Shown here piece after piece: positions 8,824 through 16,847 of a stretch of DNA of 64,000 nt. Source of the DNA: JANSWY01 sp965243755 (GTDB lineage: Bacteria > Bacteroidota > Bacteroidia > Cytophagales > Cyclobacteriaceae); the NCBI GenBank assembly GCA_965243755.1, contig CBDEVW010000006.1, positions 62,001 to 126,000 of the forward strand, given 5' to 3'. Each line of letters opens with the position of its first letter. Position 1 is the stretch's first letter. A model generated the notes under the pieces. That model was not told the origin of the DNA and did no database searches. It was given only the letters and a program-made list of their open reading frames with translations. A program made the translations under genes and the position numbers.

Positions 8824-11800
8824 ATGAAGCAGACAACAATAGAGTCGGCAGTTGTGCTAAAAAGACCAATCAGAAAAATTAATGAAAGCGCTTTAAAAGT
8901 GTCAAAGCACAATCAGCCGTTACCCGTCATAAGTTGGGAATTGGATGTAGAAGCGAAAATAATTCGTTTTTACAACAGTAGTAATGGGTGGGCACAAGAA
9001 GAAATTTCTATTGAAAAGGGCAAAAGTTATTGCCGGAGTAATTATCAGAGGTTATTAGATGAGGCATTGCAGGCCTGCATTGAATGTTTAGTGCCGATAG
9101 ATTTAGAACTTGCTGTTAGTTTGGGTCCTGGTGAAGATAAGTGGTTTCATATCGTCGGGCATCCGGTTAGAGAAGGTGGTAAGGTCATTTTGGTGAAAGG
9201 CACATGTCGGGATATTGGCAGAGAAAAGATGATGCAGTTGTCGGACAATGTGTCCATGTTAAACCTTGAAGCCAGATTAAAGAAGCAGGCCCTGGCGTTA
9301 GAAACAGCAGAAGTTGGAATTTGGGAATGGGATCTTGTATTTAAAACGCTGGATTTGGACAGGCAAATGTTCAAATTATATGGCGTGGAGCCCTGTGAGG
9401 TAGACTTTGAATGGTTGAAAAAACGTATTCATCCGGAAGATGTAGACCGGACTGAAAATGAAATTGCAAATGCTTTACAGGGGAAAAAGAAATTCGAGAC
9501 AAAATTTCGGATAATATGGCCCAATGGCGAACTACGACTTATCAGATCAAGGGGGGAGGTATACTGCGATTCCGACGGTGAGGCTGTACAGATGATTGGA
9601 ATGAACTGGGACATCACCGAAGAGGAACTGAAAACAGAAAAACTAAAACAAAGTCTGAAAGATGCGAAAGATGCGCAATATATTGGGGATTTTGGGTATT
9701 TCGACTACTGCATGCTTTCTGATACCGTTGAACTATCTGATAAAGTTCATGAAATTTTTGGATTAGGGGAGAGTGGTTTTGTAGATGGACTAGGTCACTT
9801 CATGTCTATGGTACATCCGGATGATCGACAGAAGGTGCATGAAAATATGCAGAATGCCATACTTAATAACGTACCACACGACATTCAGCATCGCATTATA
9901 AGAACAAATGGAGAAGAACGTATTGTACACGAACGAGCAAGAGTTTATTATGACACTGATGGAAGGCCGATAAAAATCATAGGAACCTGCCAGGATGTAA
10001 CTGAAAAAAGTATGCTTATCAATAGTTTGGAAGAAAACCTTGAGTTTGAAGCAAAGCTTACTGAAATAGCTCTTGAGTTTAACAAACCCACTCCTCTGAA
10101 GAATAAAATAAGCAGAATATTAAATGTTCTTGGAAATGCGCTTGATGCAAATCAAATACTCATTTTTCAAAGAAACCGGGAAGAAATGTCCTGTCATCTG
10201 AAGTTCCATTGGTCAGAAGGAGACAAGTTCTGGGAACCAGTCAGCAAAATATTAACTTGCGCAGAATTACCCTCTTTAAGACAAATAGGCAGTCAAAAAG
10301 ATCCATTGGTGTATGATGAAACTAACCGGGCACCACAGGATTTGGCACCTGTATTTCGAAGTTGGGGATCTGAAGCGATGGTAATATGCCCAATATTCAT
10401 AGATGAAGCTTTCTTTGGATTCGTTTGTGTTTCTCAGTTTGAACCCCGTAAATGGAGATCTACTGAGATCCGACATATGGTGATGGCCACAGCTATAATT
10501 GCCACTGGTTTGAAGGAAAATATGGTTCAGGAATATCTGAGTGAGAGTGAGTTGAAATATAAGTACCTCTATGATCATACACCCGCGATGATGCACTCGA
10601 TAGATGAAGAAGGTAATTTATTGAGTGTTAGTGATTACTGGTTGGAAACTATGGGGTATGAGCAAGGAGAGGTTCTCGGAAGAAAGGTGTTGGAATTTAT
10701 GACCAAGGAATCAAGAAAAAACTCATTGCAATTAACATTGCCACAGTTTTTTAAATCGAAGGCGGTTCGAAATGTTCCTCTGCAATTTGTTAAAAAATCT
10801 GGTGAAATAATTGATGTTTTACTTTCTGCAATACCTGAATTAGATCATGAAGGAAATTTTGTTCGGTCGTTGACTGTGATTACCGATGTTACTGCTGAAA
10901 AAAAAGCTGAACAGGAAATTAAGAATCTGAATGCCAATCTGGAGGATAAAGTCAAACACAGAACTTCGGAATTAGAGCAGATTTCAAAAGAGTTGGCGGA
11001 ACAGAAGAACCTGTTGGAAGGAATTGTTGAAAATACATCTTCAGTAATTTATGTGAAGGATACTCAGGGAAAATTTATATTAGTAAACAATCAGTTTCTG
11101 AAAGTTTTTGGGAAGGAGAGGCATGAAGTAATTGGCAGGAACGATAGACAAGTTTTTCGAAAGGATTTGGCATCCTATATGAAGAGAACTGATCAGATAG
11201 TGATCAAAGATGGGAAATTGATCCAATATGAGGAAGTACTAAATTCAGATGACCATGCTGAGGTTTACCTAACATTTAAATTTCCATTATATAATCAGAG
11301 GAGAGAGGTTTCACTTGTTTGCGGAATATCGACAAATATAACGATTCAGAAAAATCAGGAAGACAAGGTAAGGCTTCAAGCAGAAGAACTCAGGGTGTCC
11401 AATCAAATATTATCACACCAACAAGAGCAGTTGAAAAGAAATCAGCAACGACTGATGGAAGCAAATGAAGAATTGAAAAGCTTTAGTTACTCAGTTTCTC
11501 ATGACTTAAGAGCTCCTCTTAGAGCGCTCGAGGGGTTTTCTAACTTACTGTTGCAGCATCATAGAGATACCCTTGATGCAAAGGGACGAACCTGGCTGAA
11601 CTACATTAATACCAATGCCATGAAAATGGATGTGCTGATTAAGGATATCCTCGCATTTTCAAAGATATCCACTTCGGATATTTCAAAGACATCCATCAAT
11701 ATGGACCAATTGGTGAGGGAGATTATAGGAGAAGAAGTTACCAACTACATTAACCATAAATTACTCATAAACATTCCAACGCTTCAAGATTGTTATGGAG

Positions 11801-12156
11801 ACCCTGGAACAATACGTCAGGTATGGGTCAATTTAATCTCAAATGCATTCAAATATTCTTCCAGTAAAGAAACAATTGATATTTCTATAACATCTTCAGA
11901 AACAGAAGATTACAACGAATACCAGATAAGGGATAAAGGGACCGGATTCAACCCTGATTACGCGAGTAAGCTTTTCAGAGTATTTCAAAGGTTACACAAA
12001 GAGCAGGAATTCAATGGAACCGGGGTAGGTCTGGCAATTGTCAAGAAGATAATTGATAAACATGGAGGGGAAATTTTTGCCGAAGGAAGTATAGGTAACG
12101 GAGCATCTTTTACATTTCGGTTGCCTAAAAGTAATGAGAAGTTTGAAAAGGATTAG
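8824..12156 (+). CDS. Multi-PAS/GAF histidine kinase
   Basis: 1110 residues from the ATG at 8824; a TTG at 8782 that overlaps the previous stop codon could add 14 residues. No membrane segment. Several PAS/PAC domains in the first 400 residues (repeated HPEDV/HPDDR motifs), a GAF domain at about 420-570, two further PAS domains, a long coiled coil (about 770-880), HisKA with SYSVSHDLRAPLRALEGF (phosphorylated His at about 893), and an HATPase with GTGVGLAIVKKI. The architecture resembles bacteriophytochrome-like kinases, but the chromophore Cys was not identified. It is followed at 12310 by a single-domain receiver of the type such kinases phosphorylate. Confidence 0.9.
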   Translation: MKQTTIESAVVLKRPIRKINESALKVSKHNQPLPVISWELDVEAKIIRFYNSSNGWAQEEISIEKGKSYCRSNYQRLLDEALQACIECLVPIDLELAVSLGPGEDKWFHIVGHPVREGGKVILVKGTCRDIGREKMMQLSDNVSMLNLEARLKKQALALETAEVGIWEWDLVFKTLDLDRQMFKLYGVEPCEVDFEWLKKRIHPEDVDRTENEIANALQGKKKFETKFRIIWPNGELRLIRSRGEVYCDSDGEAVQMIGMNWDITEEELKTEKLKQSLKDAKDAQYIGDFGYFDYCMLSDTVELSDKVHEIFGLGESGFVDGLGHFMSMVHPDDRQKVHENMQNAILNNVPHDIQHRIIRTNGEERIVHERARVYYDTDGRPIKIIGTCQDVTEKSMLINSLEENLEFEAKLTEIALEFNKPTPLKNKISRILNVLGNALDANQILIFQRNREEMSCHLKFHWSEGDKFWEPVSKILTCAELPSLRQIGSQKDPLVYDETNRAPQDLAPVFRSWGSEAMVICPIFIDEAFFGFVCVSQFEPRKWRSTEIRHMVMATAIIATGLKENMVQEYLSESELKYKYLYDHTPAMMHSIDEEGNLLSVSDYWLETMGYEQGEVLGRKVLEFMTKESRKNSLQLTLPQFFKSKAVRNVPLQFVKKSGEIIDVLLSAIPELDHEGNFVRSLTVITDVTAEKKAEQEIKNLNANLEDKVKHRTSELEQISKELAEQKNLLEGIVENTSSVIYVKDTQGKFILVNNQFLKVFGKERHEVIGRNDRQVFRKDLASYMKRTDQIVIKDGKLIQYEEVLNSDDHAEVYLTFKFPLYNQRREVSLVCGISTNITIQKNQEDKVRLQAEELRVSNQILSHQQEQLKRNQQRLMEANEELKSFSYSVSHDLRAPLRALEGFSNLLLQHHRDTLDAKGRTWLNYINTNAMKMDVLIKDILAFSKISTSDISKTSINMDQLVREIIGEEVTNYINHKLLINIPTLQDCYGDPGTIRQVWVNLISNAFKYSSSKETIDISITSSETEDYNEYQIRDKGTGFNPDYASKLFRVFQRLHKEQEFNGTGVGLAIVKKIIDKHGGEIFAEGSIGNGASFTFRLPKSNEKFEKD

Positions 12157-12309
12157 AAATGTCTATATTAGCGGTGTTTAACATTATATGACTACAGTCA
12201 TGTAAGTTAACAACCACAATAAAGGGAACTAAGTGGTTAGCCATTGAGACATTCAAAATGCCCTTTTATTTCTTTTGTGGTAAGATATTATAGTGAATAA
12301 CGTAACATC
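12157..12309. other. Intergenic region with a 14-bp palindrome
   Basis: Contains ATGACT and AGTCAT separated by two bases (12188-12201). It may be an operator of the receiver gene downstream; with only one copy this is weak. Confidence 0.25.
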
Positions 12310-12723
12310 GTGGATATTTTATTAATAGAGGATCGCGAAGAAGATGCTGAACTCACCCGGCTGGCATTGCTTAACATGGACTTTAAAGGAGAAATTCATT
12401 GGGTTCGGGATGGTGAAGATGCTTTAAAATTCTTATTCGAAAACGCTGATCAAACTGTTCTTAAGCATATAAAATTGATCTTGCTTGATCTCAACCTACC
12501 TAAAATCAATGGATTGGAGCTGCTTAAGAACATCAAAAAATCGCATTTGAAGCACATCCCAATTGTGATGCTCACCACATCCAACCAAAATAGTGACATT
12601 GCTGAGGCCTATGAACATTATGTTAACAGTTTTGTCATCAAACCAGTTGATTTCAATGAGTTCCAGAATCTTATTGCACAATTAGCCAACTATTGGATCA
12701 AAGTCAATAACCTGCCACACTAA
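12310..12723 (+). CDS. Single-domain response regulator (Rcp1-like)
   Basis: 137 residues, GTG start. A receiver domain only: E7/D8, phosphoacceptor D60 in LLDLNLPKING, Thr89/90 and K111 (VIKPVD). The spacing and the extended loop before the phosphoacceptor strand are typical of the Rcp1-type receivers paired with phytochrome-like kinases. The neighbouring kinase at 8824 is the likely phosphodonor. It has no output domain, so it may pass phosphate on or bind a partner directly. Confidence 0.88.
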   Translation: MDILLIEDREEDAELTRLALLNMDFKGEIHWVRDGEDALKFLFENADQTVLKHIKLILLDLNLPKINGLELLKNIKKSHLKHIPIVMLTTSNQNSDIAEAYEHYVNSFVIKPVDFNEFQNLIAQLANYWIKVNNLPH

Positions 12724-12873
12724 TTTCATTTATAACTTATAGCACGTTCAGTTCATTTTTGTGTTGACAAAAACTTACTAAGTATATGTGGTAATTGTAT
12801 TACGTAAAACACACATTTACCTGAATAGTTATATTACGCTCAATTTCTGATATCGACTTCAGTAGCTTTGAAT

Positions 12874-13089
12874 ATGGCAAAAAATATGAAGCATATGAAG
12901 TTAATTAGATTTTTGAAAGAACCTCTAGGGTTCATAGTTATCTGTTTCATACTGAACGCAGAGACCATTTCAGAACGTAATTTCTATTCAATATTGGACG
13001 TTGAGCTAAAAGTTGAAGATACCCAGCTTTCCCTAGAAAACTCCAGTACTTCTTTTGGTAACAATTCTTTACTTTCAAACAGCAAATAG
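12874..13089 (+). pseudogene. Short exported peptide, possible remnant of the barrel-like gene
   Basis: 71 codons from ATG 12874 (a TTG lies two codons earlier). The start (MKLIRFLKEPLGFIVICFIL) resembles the signal peptide of the barrel-like protein at 4189 (MKFLKFIKSPLILLVLIFII). After that only about 40 polar residues remain before a stop, 2 bp ahead of a SiaC-like gene. In the triplicated cassettes a barrel-like gene also directly precedes the SiaC-like gene. The simplest reading is a truncated barrel gene that kept its leader; it could also be a genuine small exported peptide. Confidence 0.45.
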
Positions 13090-13091
13090 AC

Positions 13092-13514
13092 ATGGATACA
13101 TCTTCAACCAAATACGGCGTAAAATCTTTCCTGGAACCTGCAATAATCAAATCAGGCCAAAAGTATTCAAATCACCTGAAAATTTTATGCTCCCTGTCTC
13201 CCTCACTAAATCTGCTGATGATAAGAAGAGCCCCAAAACCTGTTTCAGGAGGTAAAAATTTAAGGGAAATTTTAGGTGATGTACGGAAACATCTGAAATT
13301 ATCTGATGTTTTAAATATTTATATAAATCTGGATTCAATGGCTATGGGTTCTGCAGGATACTTCAGTCAATTAACCAAATTAATCAATTGTGCCAGTGCT
13401 CAAAATAAGCAAATCAATGTGTACTGGAAAACAGTGAGCAACCAGGCATTGCAGAAGAGCGCTTTGAGTTTTTTCTCACAACTTGATTGCAATTTCGTAA
13501 TATGTGATATTTAA
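13092..13514 (+). CDS. SiaC-like protein, diverged
   Basis: 140 residues. The core pattern LNLLMIRR, a helix, LNIYINLD, a helix, INVYWKT and a C-terminal VICDI align with the proteins at 5739 and 38-448 (the last strand CDI/CDL is shared). The phosphosite segment reads AMGS, so a Ser is near but not in the usual place. The N-terminal 35 residues are variable. It starts 2 bp after the short exported frame, probably translationally coupled. Confidence 0.6.
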   Translation: MDTSSTKYGVKSFLEPAIIKSGQKYSNHLKILCSLSPSLNLLMIRRAPKPVSGGKNLREILGDVRKHLKLSDVLNIYINLDSMAMGSAGYFSQLTKLINCASAQNKQINVYWKTVSNQALQKSALSFFSQLDCNFVICDI

Positions 13515-13637
13515 ACCCATTTAAAATAGGGTGCTTAGAATTTTGACATGCCCATTCTGCTGTTTCAAAATTAGATTTGGGAACAATTAGGTTCGATTAG
13601 TAAAATCATCAATTAATCAAGTACTTTCGGTGATACG

Positions 13638-14063
13638 CTAAATATCAAAACTGATTTTTTCTCCATCGGGAAGGTCCTTGATCTGATACGCCATTTCGCC
13701 ACTGAATCTGATCAGGGCTTCCTGAGATATTTTACCAATGTTTTCGGCATCATATAATCCCCCCAGAACAGCCGGAAGTTTTAAACAATAGACTTCACCT
13801 TCATTCAGGGGCCCTATTTTTTCCTCTGCAACAGAGATGATGGTACTCATGTCCCAGTTGTTTTTAAACGCTTCTTCCTCCTTCACCATTTCCCAAATCA
13901 CGGTACTGGGTGCCACCATGGTACATGACAGCTGATCTGGAGCCATGTGCCAGTACTGCTCCTTGTCGGTTACAAAAATGATGTTGCCAAATTCATTGGT
14001 CATCACAACAGACGATGCAGTGAAACCCATCCATTGCCAAAACTTATTGATCATGTCTACCAT
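13638..14063 (-). CDS. DUF1851 (Tdi1-type immunity-like) protein
   Basis: 141 residues, cytoplasmic. The C-terminal half has the DUF1851 signature, G-E-V-Y followed by the Leu-Gly-Gly turn and a D/N-E-N-hydrophobic step (LNEGEVYCLKLPAVLGGLYD, then AENIGK). The family is known from immunity proteins of type VI DNase effectors such as Tdi1, and from many orphans. No toxin gene lies next to it, so it may be an orphan immunity gene or have another role. Monocistronic, with its stop codon in an AT-rich region. Confidence 0.65.
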   Translation of the reverse strand: MVDMINKFWQWMGFTASSVVMTNEFGNIIFVTDKEQYWHMAPDQLSCTMVAPSTVIWEMVKEEEAFKNNWDMSTIISVAEEKIGPLNEGEVYCLKLPAVLGGLYDAENIGKISQEALIRFSGEMAYQIKDLPDGEKISFDI

Positions 14064-14705
14064 GATACAAATATAAATTTTGTTTGTGGTTTAAAGAGGA
14101 GAAGTTGCAATAACGACTTCCATTGCGCCCCAAAATTATCTTCCATCTCCTGGTCTTTCAAATGAAGCTCTTAAATTCCATACGGTAACAGTAACTTTGA
14201 ACTTCTAACTTCAACCTCAAGAATATTGTCTGAACCAAGATTTTCAGGATAAGGGATTAAACAGGATTAACCAGCTATCAAGATTCCATTGGGTTCACCG
14301 TCCTCCGTACCTCAGCCAAGCTGATCACTAAGTACAGAACTCCATGACAGCAAGTACTGTCAGGTCGAAAGACCTTACAGCACGGAAAAAATTCCCCGCA
14401 CTAACAAAAACTTCGCGCTTCCAACTAAAAACTTCGCGCTTCCAACTTCCAACTTCCAACTCCTAACTAAAATAAAGCAGCCCCCATAATTCCCTGCATA
14501 AATATAACTTCGGTCTTCGGTCTTCCGTCTCCGGTCTTTTAAGCAGCAGCCCCACATACCCAAAAGGCACTTTAAGTACAGAACTCCATGACAACAAGCA
14601 CTGTCAGGTCGAAAGACCTTACAGCACGGAAAAGGCACTTTTATCTAAGAAGCAGACGCCGCTACTATGCACCCTCAAAACTTCGGTCTTCGGTCTCTTT
14701 AACCC
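14064..14705. repeat. Non-coding repeat cluster (hairpins and 7-base repeats)
   Basis: About 640 bp without a believable gene. It contains two copies of a hairpin with a GAAA loop (14357-14380 and 14601-14624; arms CTGTCAGGTC and GACCTTACAG), runs of the 7-base repeat CTTCCAA/CTTCCAA/CTCCTAA (about 14395-14465), and runs of CTTCGGT-type 7-base repeats (about 14507-14540 and 14680-14700). The same elements recur at 47560-48620. The open frames here only translate the repeats. Confidence 0.8.
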
Positions 14706-14906
14706 CTAATCAAACAACGACAACTTTATCTTAATGCAATAGCGGTCATTGCCATTTTTGCAGGGGCGAAACTTGGTGACTGATTCGACGTGGGATTTTT
14801 CAATTTTTCTTTCAATGTCTACTTTGCAGGTTTCTCCCTCGGCTCCAATTTTATAGGTGTAATAGGAGTCCTTTTCCACAAGACTGTTACAAATGATACT
14901 AGGCAT
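14706..14906 (-). CDS. Small hypothetical protein
   Basis: 66 residues, charged, with four Cys and many Lys/Glu (KVDIERKIEKSHVESVTKF). No signal peptide. A start ATG and an AT-rich upstream stretch suggest that it could be real, but no family is recognised and it adjoins a repeat cluster. Confidence 0.4.
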   Translation of the reverse strand: MPSIICNSLVEKDSYYTYKIGAEGETCKVDIERKIEKSHVESVTKFRPCKNGNDRYCIKIKLSLFD

Positions 14907-15232
14907 GGCGTTGGCTTTGGTTAAAGTGATGTATATAATTTAATAAAATTTCCTTGCAAAACGCGTATAGAATATCCCATCTTTTAAATTTAGGGGCCAC
15001 TGGCATCATTTCCTTTCAGGCCTAAAACTCCTTGATAATCAGATGATTTCTGTGTGACTATAGACTGGTTGCGTAATTGTGGTATTTATCATAATCACAC
15101 TTTTGCAGTATCAAAATTGTTGAACAGTTCCGCAATTTTGAACCATACACACCAATAATAAATGGATACGTGTTTGCAAGGTGGAATCCGAAAAACCAAA
15201 ACAGAGTAGGAACAGATCAAATTATTACTATC
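14907..15232. other. Divergent intergenic region
   Basis: 326 bp, AT-rich. No repeat, hairpin or extra gene detected; it should hold the promoters of the two flanking genes. Confidence 0.4.
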
Positions 15233-15583
15233 ATGTCAATGTCAGCTTCTTGCGAAATTGTAAATAATACAGGCAAGGTGATTGTTTTTACCAACATTAG
15301 CCAGGTGAATGATGATGCAACCTGGAGCATTAACCCTCCGGTTGGGTCAAAAATTCAAAACGGTGAATCCTGCCTGATCAGTATGGGCAACTCATCAGTG
15401 ATTTTCGCTCCAAGGGGAGTAGGTTTTAATGCGGTATTTGTAGATGCGGATCTTGATACCGGTCAGGTATACCTGGATGACCCGGCAGTGGGTGCACACC
15501 ATTTTCAATTTGGAGGAAATTTCCAATTTGCGGATTCAAACCCCAATGGCAATAGCTATGTCGTGGAAGTGAGTCCGGCCTGA
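15233..15583 (+). CDS. Beta-rich hypothetical protein
   Basis: 116 residues from ATG 15233 (a GTG at 15170 would add 21 polar residues). No signal peptide; predicted strands throughout (CEIVNNTGKVIVFTN, SSVIFAPRGVGFNAVFVDAD, AHHFQFGGNFQFAD). The small beta-sandwich style recalls aegerolysin-like or lectin-like proteins, but no diagnostic motif was found and the function is unknown. It ends at a terminator at 15610. Confidence 0.6.
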   Translation: MSMSASCEIVNNTGKVIVFTNISQVNDDATWSINPPVGSKIQNGESCLISMGNSSVIFAPRGVGFNAVFVDADLDTGQVYLDDPAVGAHHFQFGGNFQFADSNPNGNSYVVEVSPA

Positions 15584-15600
15584 TCGCAAATAGGCAGTTA

Positions 15601-16107
15601 TTAAGATTGAGGACCGCTTTGTTTGTGGTCCTTTTTGCTGGCAGTTACTTTAGTGAGCAACATCCTGTGATTGCCCTGGTACCCCTTCGAAAGATATAGC
15701 CTACTGGCGTTTGTGTTGTGTCCTTCCACTTCCAGATGAATCGCATTGACCCCCAGTTTTGGCGCTTGGGCAGCAATATGATCCATTGTTTTTTTACCAA
15801 TTCCTTTATTTCTAAAGTCATCACTAATAAACAGCTCATCGATAAAAGCATCCCGCCCACCATATTCAAAACTAAACCCAAAAGCAATGACAACATAACC
15901 TATCACCTGATCTTGGTGCCTGATCATCCAAAGCCTTCCCAATTGATCGTTTTGCAGGAATTCATGAAGGTTTTCTGATCGGGTTGTCCGGTCAAATGGA
16001 TAGCCATCAATGGCATTGAACGCATCCATCATGTCAAGGATATCTTCTGAATCAGAAGTTGTAGCTATAGTAAAATTAATGTCTTCCAACATGTTCTTAT
16101 AGTTCAT
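15601..16107 (-). CDS. GNAT-family N-acetyltransferase
   Basis: 168 residues. The acetyl-CoA loop is visible as FRNKGIGKKTMDHI (about 98-111), preceded by the strand FIDELFIS and followed by LGVNAIHLEVEGHNTNASRLY, the usual GNAT motif A/B layout. The substrate cannot be told. A Lys/Ser-rich tail follows. Eighteen bases separate it from the hydrolase gene upstream on the same strand. Confidence 0.85.
   Translation of the reverse strand: MNYKNMLEDINFTIATTSDSEDILDMMDAFNAIDGYPFDRTTRSENLHEFLQNDQLGRLWMIRHQDQVIGYVVIAFGFSFEYGGRDAFIDELFISDDFRNKGIGKKTMDHIAAQAPKLGVNAIHLEVEGHNTNASRLYLSKGYQGNHRMLLTKVTASKKDHKQSGPQS
15610..15636 (+). terminator. Terminator of the 15233 gene
   Basis: AGGACC and GGTCCT arms followed by a T-run on the plus strand. 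It overlaps the last codons of the convergent GNAT gene. Confidence 0.65.
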
Positions 16108-16124
16108 TACTGATTTGGCTATGA

Positions 16125-16769
16125 TTAAGTTAATGAATTCAGTGCTTTAGTGATTGCCTCAGCCTGGTCATAAACCATAAAATGACTCCCTCCATCAATG
16201 ACCACCTGGTGCTCATGATCCCACATTTTTACTATTCTGTCCCTGTTACCAATCAATGAATGAATTTTGAAGCCCGGGTCAGGAACCTGCTTGAATTTTG
16301 CAATCTGATGTAAAGACCAGGAAAACAAATTCGGATCAGTTTTTTGAAGCATGTCCTGCAAAAGTGGTTTACTTTCCTTGTTGCCGGAATTGAGATAGGC
16401 AGCTGCCCATGAGTCTGTGGCTTTAAACCTGAAATGCTTCACCAGCCTGTAAGCACCACTTTTTAGCCCTCCTCGGAATAGCCACTTCAAATCGCGACTA
16501 TCCCTGAAACTGGAAATCAGGATCACCGCAGCATTACCATTCATTGCAGCAATCTGCTGGGCAACCAATCCCCCAAAAGACAAGCCTGCCAGATGATCAC
16601 TTGAGGATATGCCATATTGATCAATCAATCTTTGACAATAGGATGGAAATGACTCGTCCCTTACTACTGGCAACCAGTCTAAAGGCAGTTTTTCAGCAGG
16701 CAGTTCCCCAATTCGTGAAAACACCCGCTGATCAGCACCCAGACCAGGGATGAGAATAATTCTAGACAT
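16125..16769 (-). CDS. Alpha/beta hydrolase
   Basis: 214 residues from the ATG at 16769; the longer open frame upstream to 16847 has no conserved residues. MSRIILIPGLGADQRVF is a typical oxyanion-hole start, AGLSFGGLVAQ carries the G-x-S-x-G nucleophile elbow, and the late GGSHFM supplies the catalytic His. Substrate unknown. Downstream of the SulP gene but separated from it by a hairpin, so it probably has its own promoter. Confidence 0.8.
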   Translation of the reverse strand: MSRIILIPGLGADQRVFSRIGELPAEKLPLDWLPVVRDESFPSYCQRLIDQYGISSSDHLAGLSFGGLVAQQIAAMNGNAAVILISSFRDSRDLKWLFRGGLKSGAYRLVKHFRFKATDSWAAAYLNSGNKESKPLLQDMLQKTDPNLFSWSLHQIAKFKQVPDPGFKIHSLIGNRDRIVKMWDHEHQVVIDGGSHFMVYDQAEAITKALNSLT

Positions 16770-16799
16770 GTGATAAAGAAAATACAATATCACACGACT

Positions 16800-16838
16800 A
16801 CCAAAATAAAATTGGGGGTATAGCCCTGGCCATACCCC
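16800..16838 (-). terminator. Terminator of the SulP gene
   Basis: On the minus strand GGGGTAT and ATACCCC arms, with further inner pairing, are followed by a T-rich tract. It lies directly after the SulP stop codon. Confidence 0.7.
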
Positions 16839-16847
16839 TGATGCCAA

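Noticed and set aside
14375..14638. 87-codon open frame on the minus strand
   Set aside because: It lies entirely in hairpins and heptamer repeats, with a repeat-derived composition.
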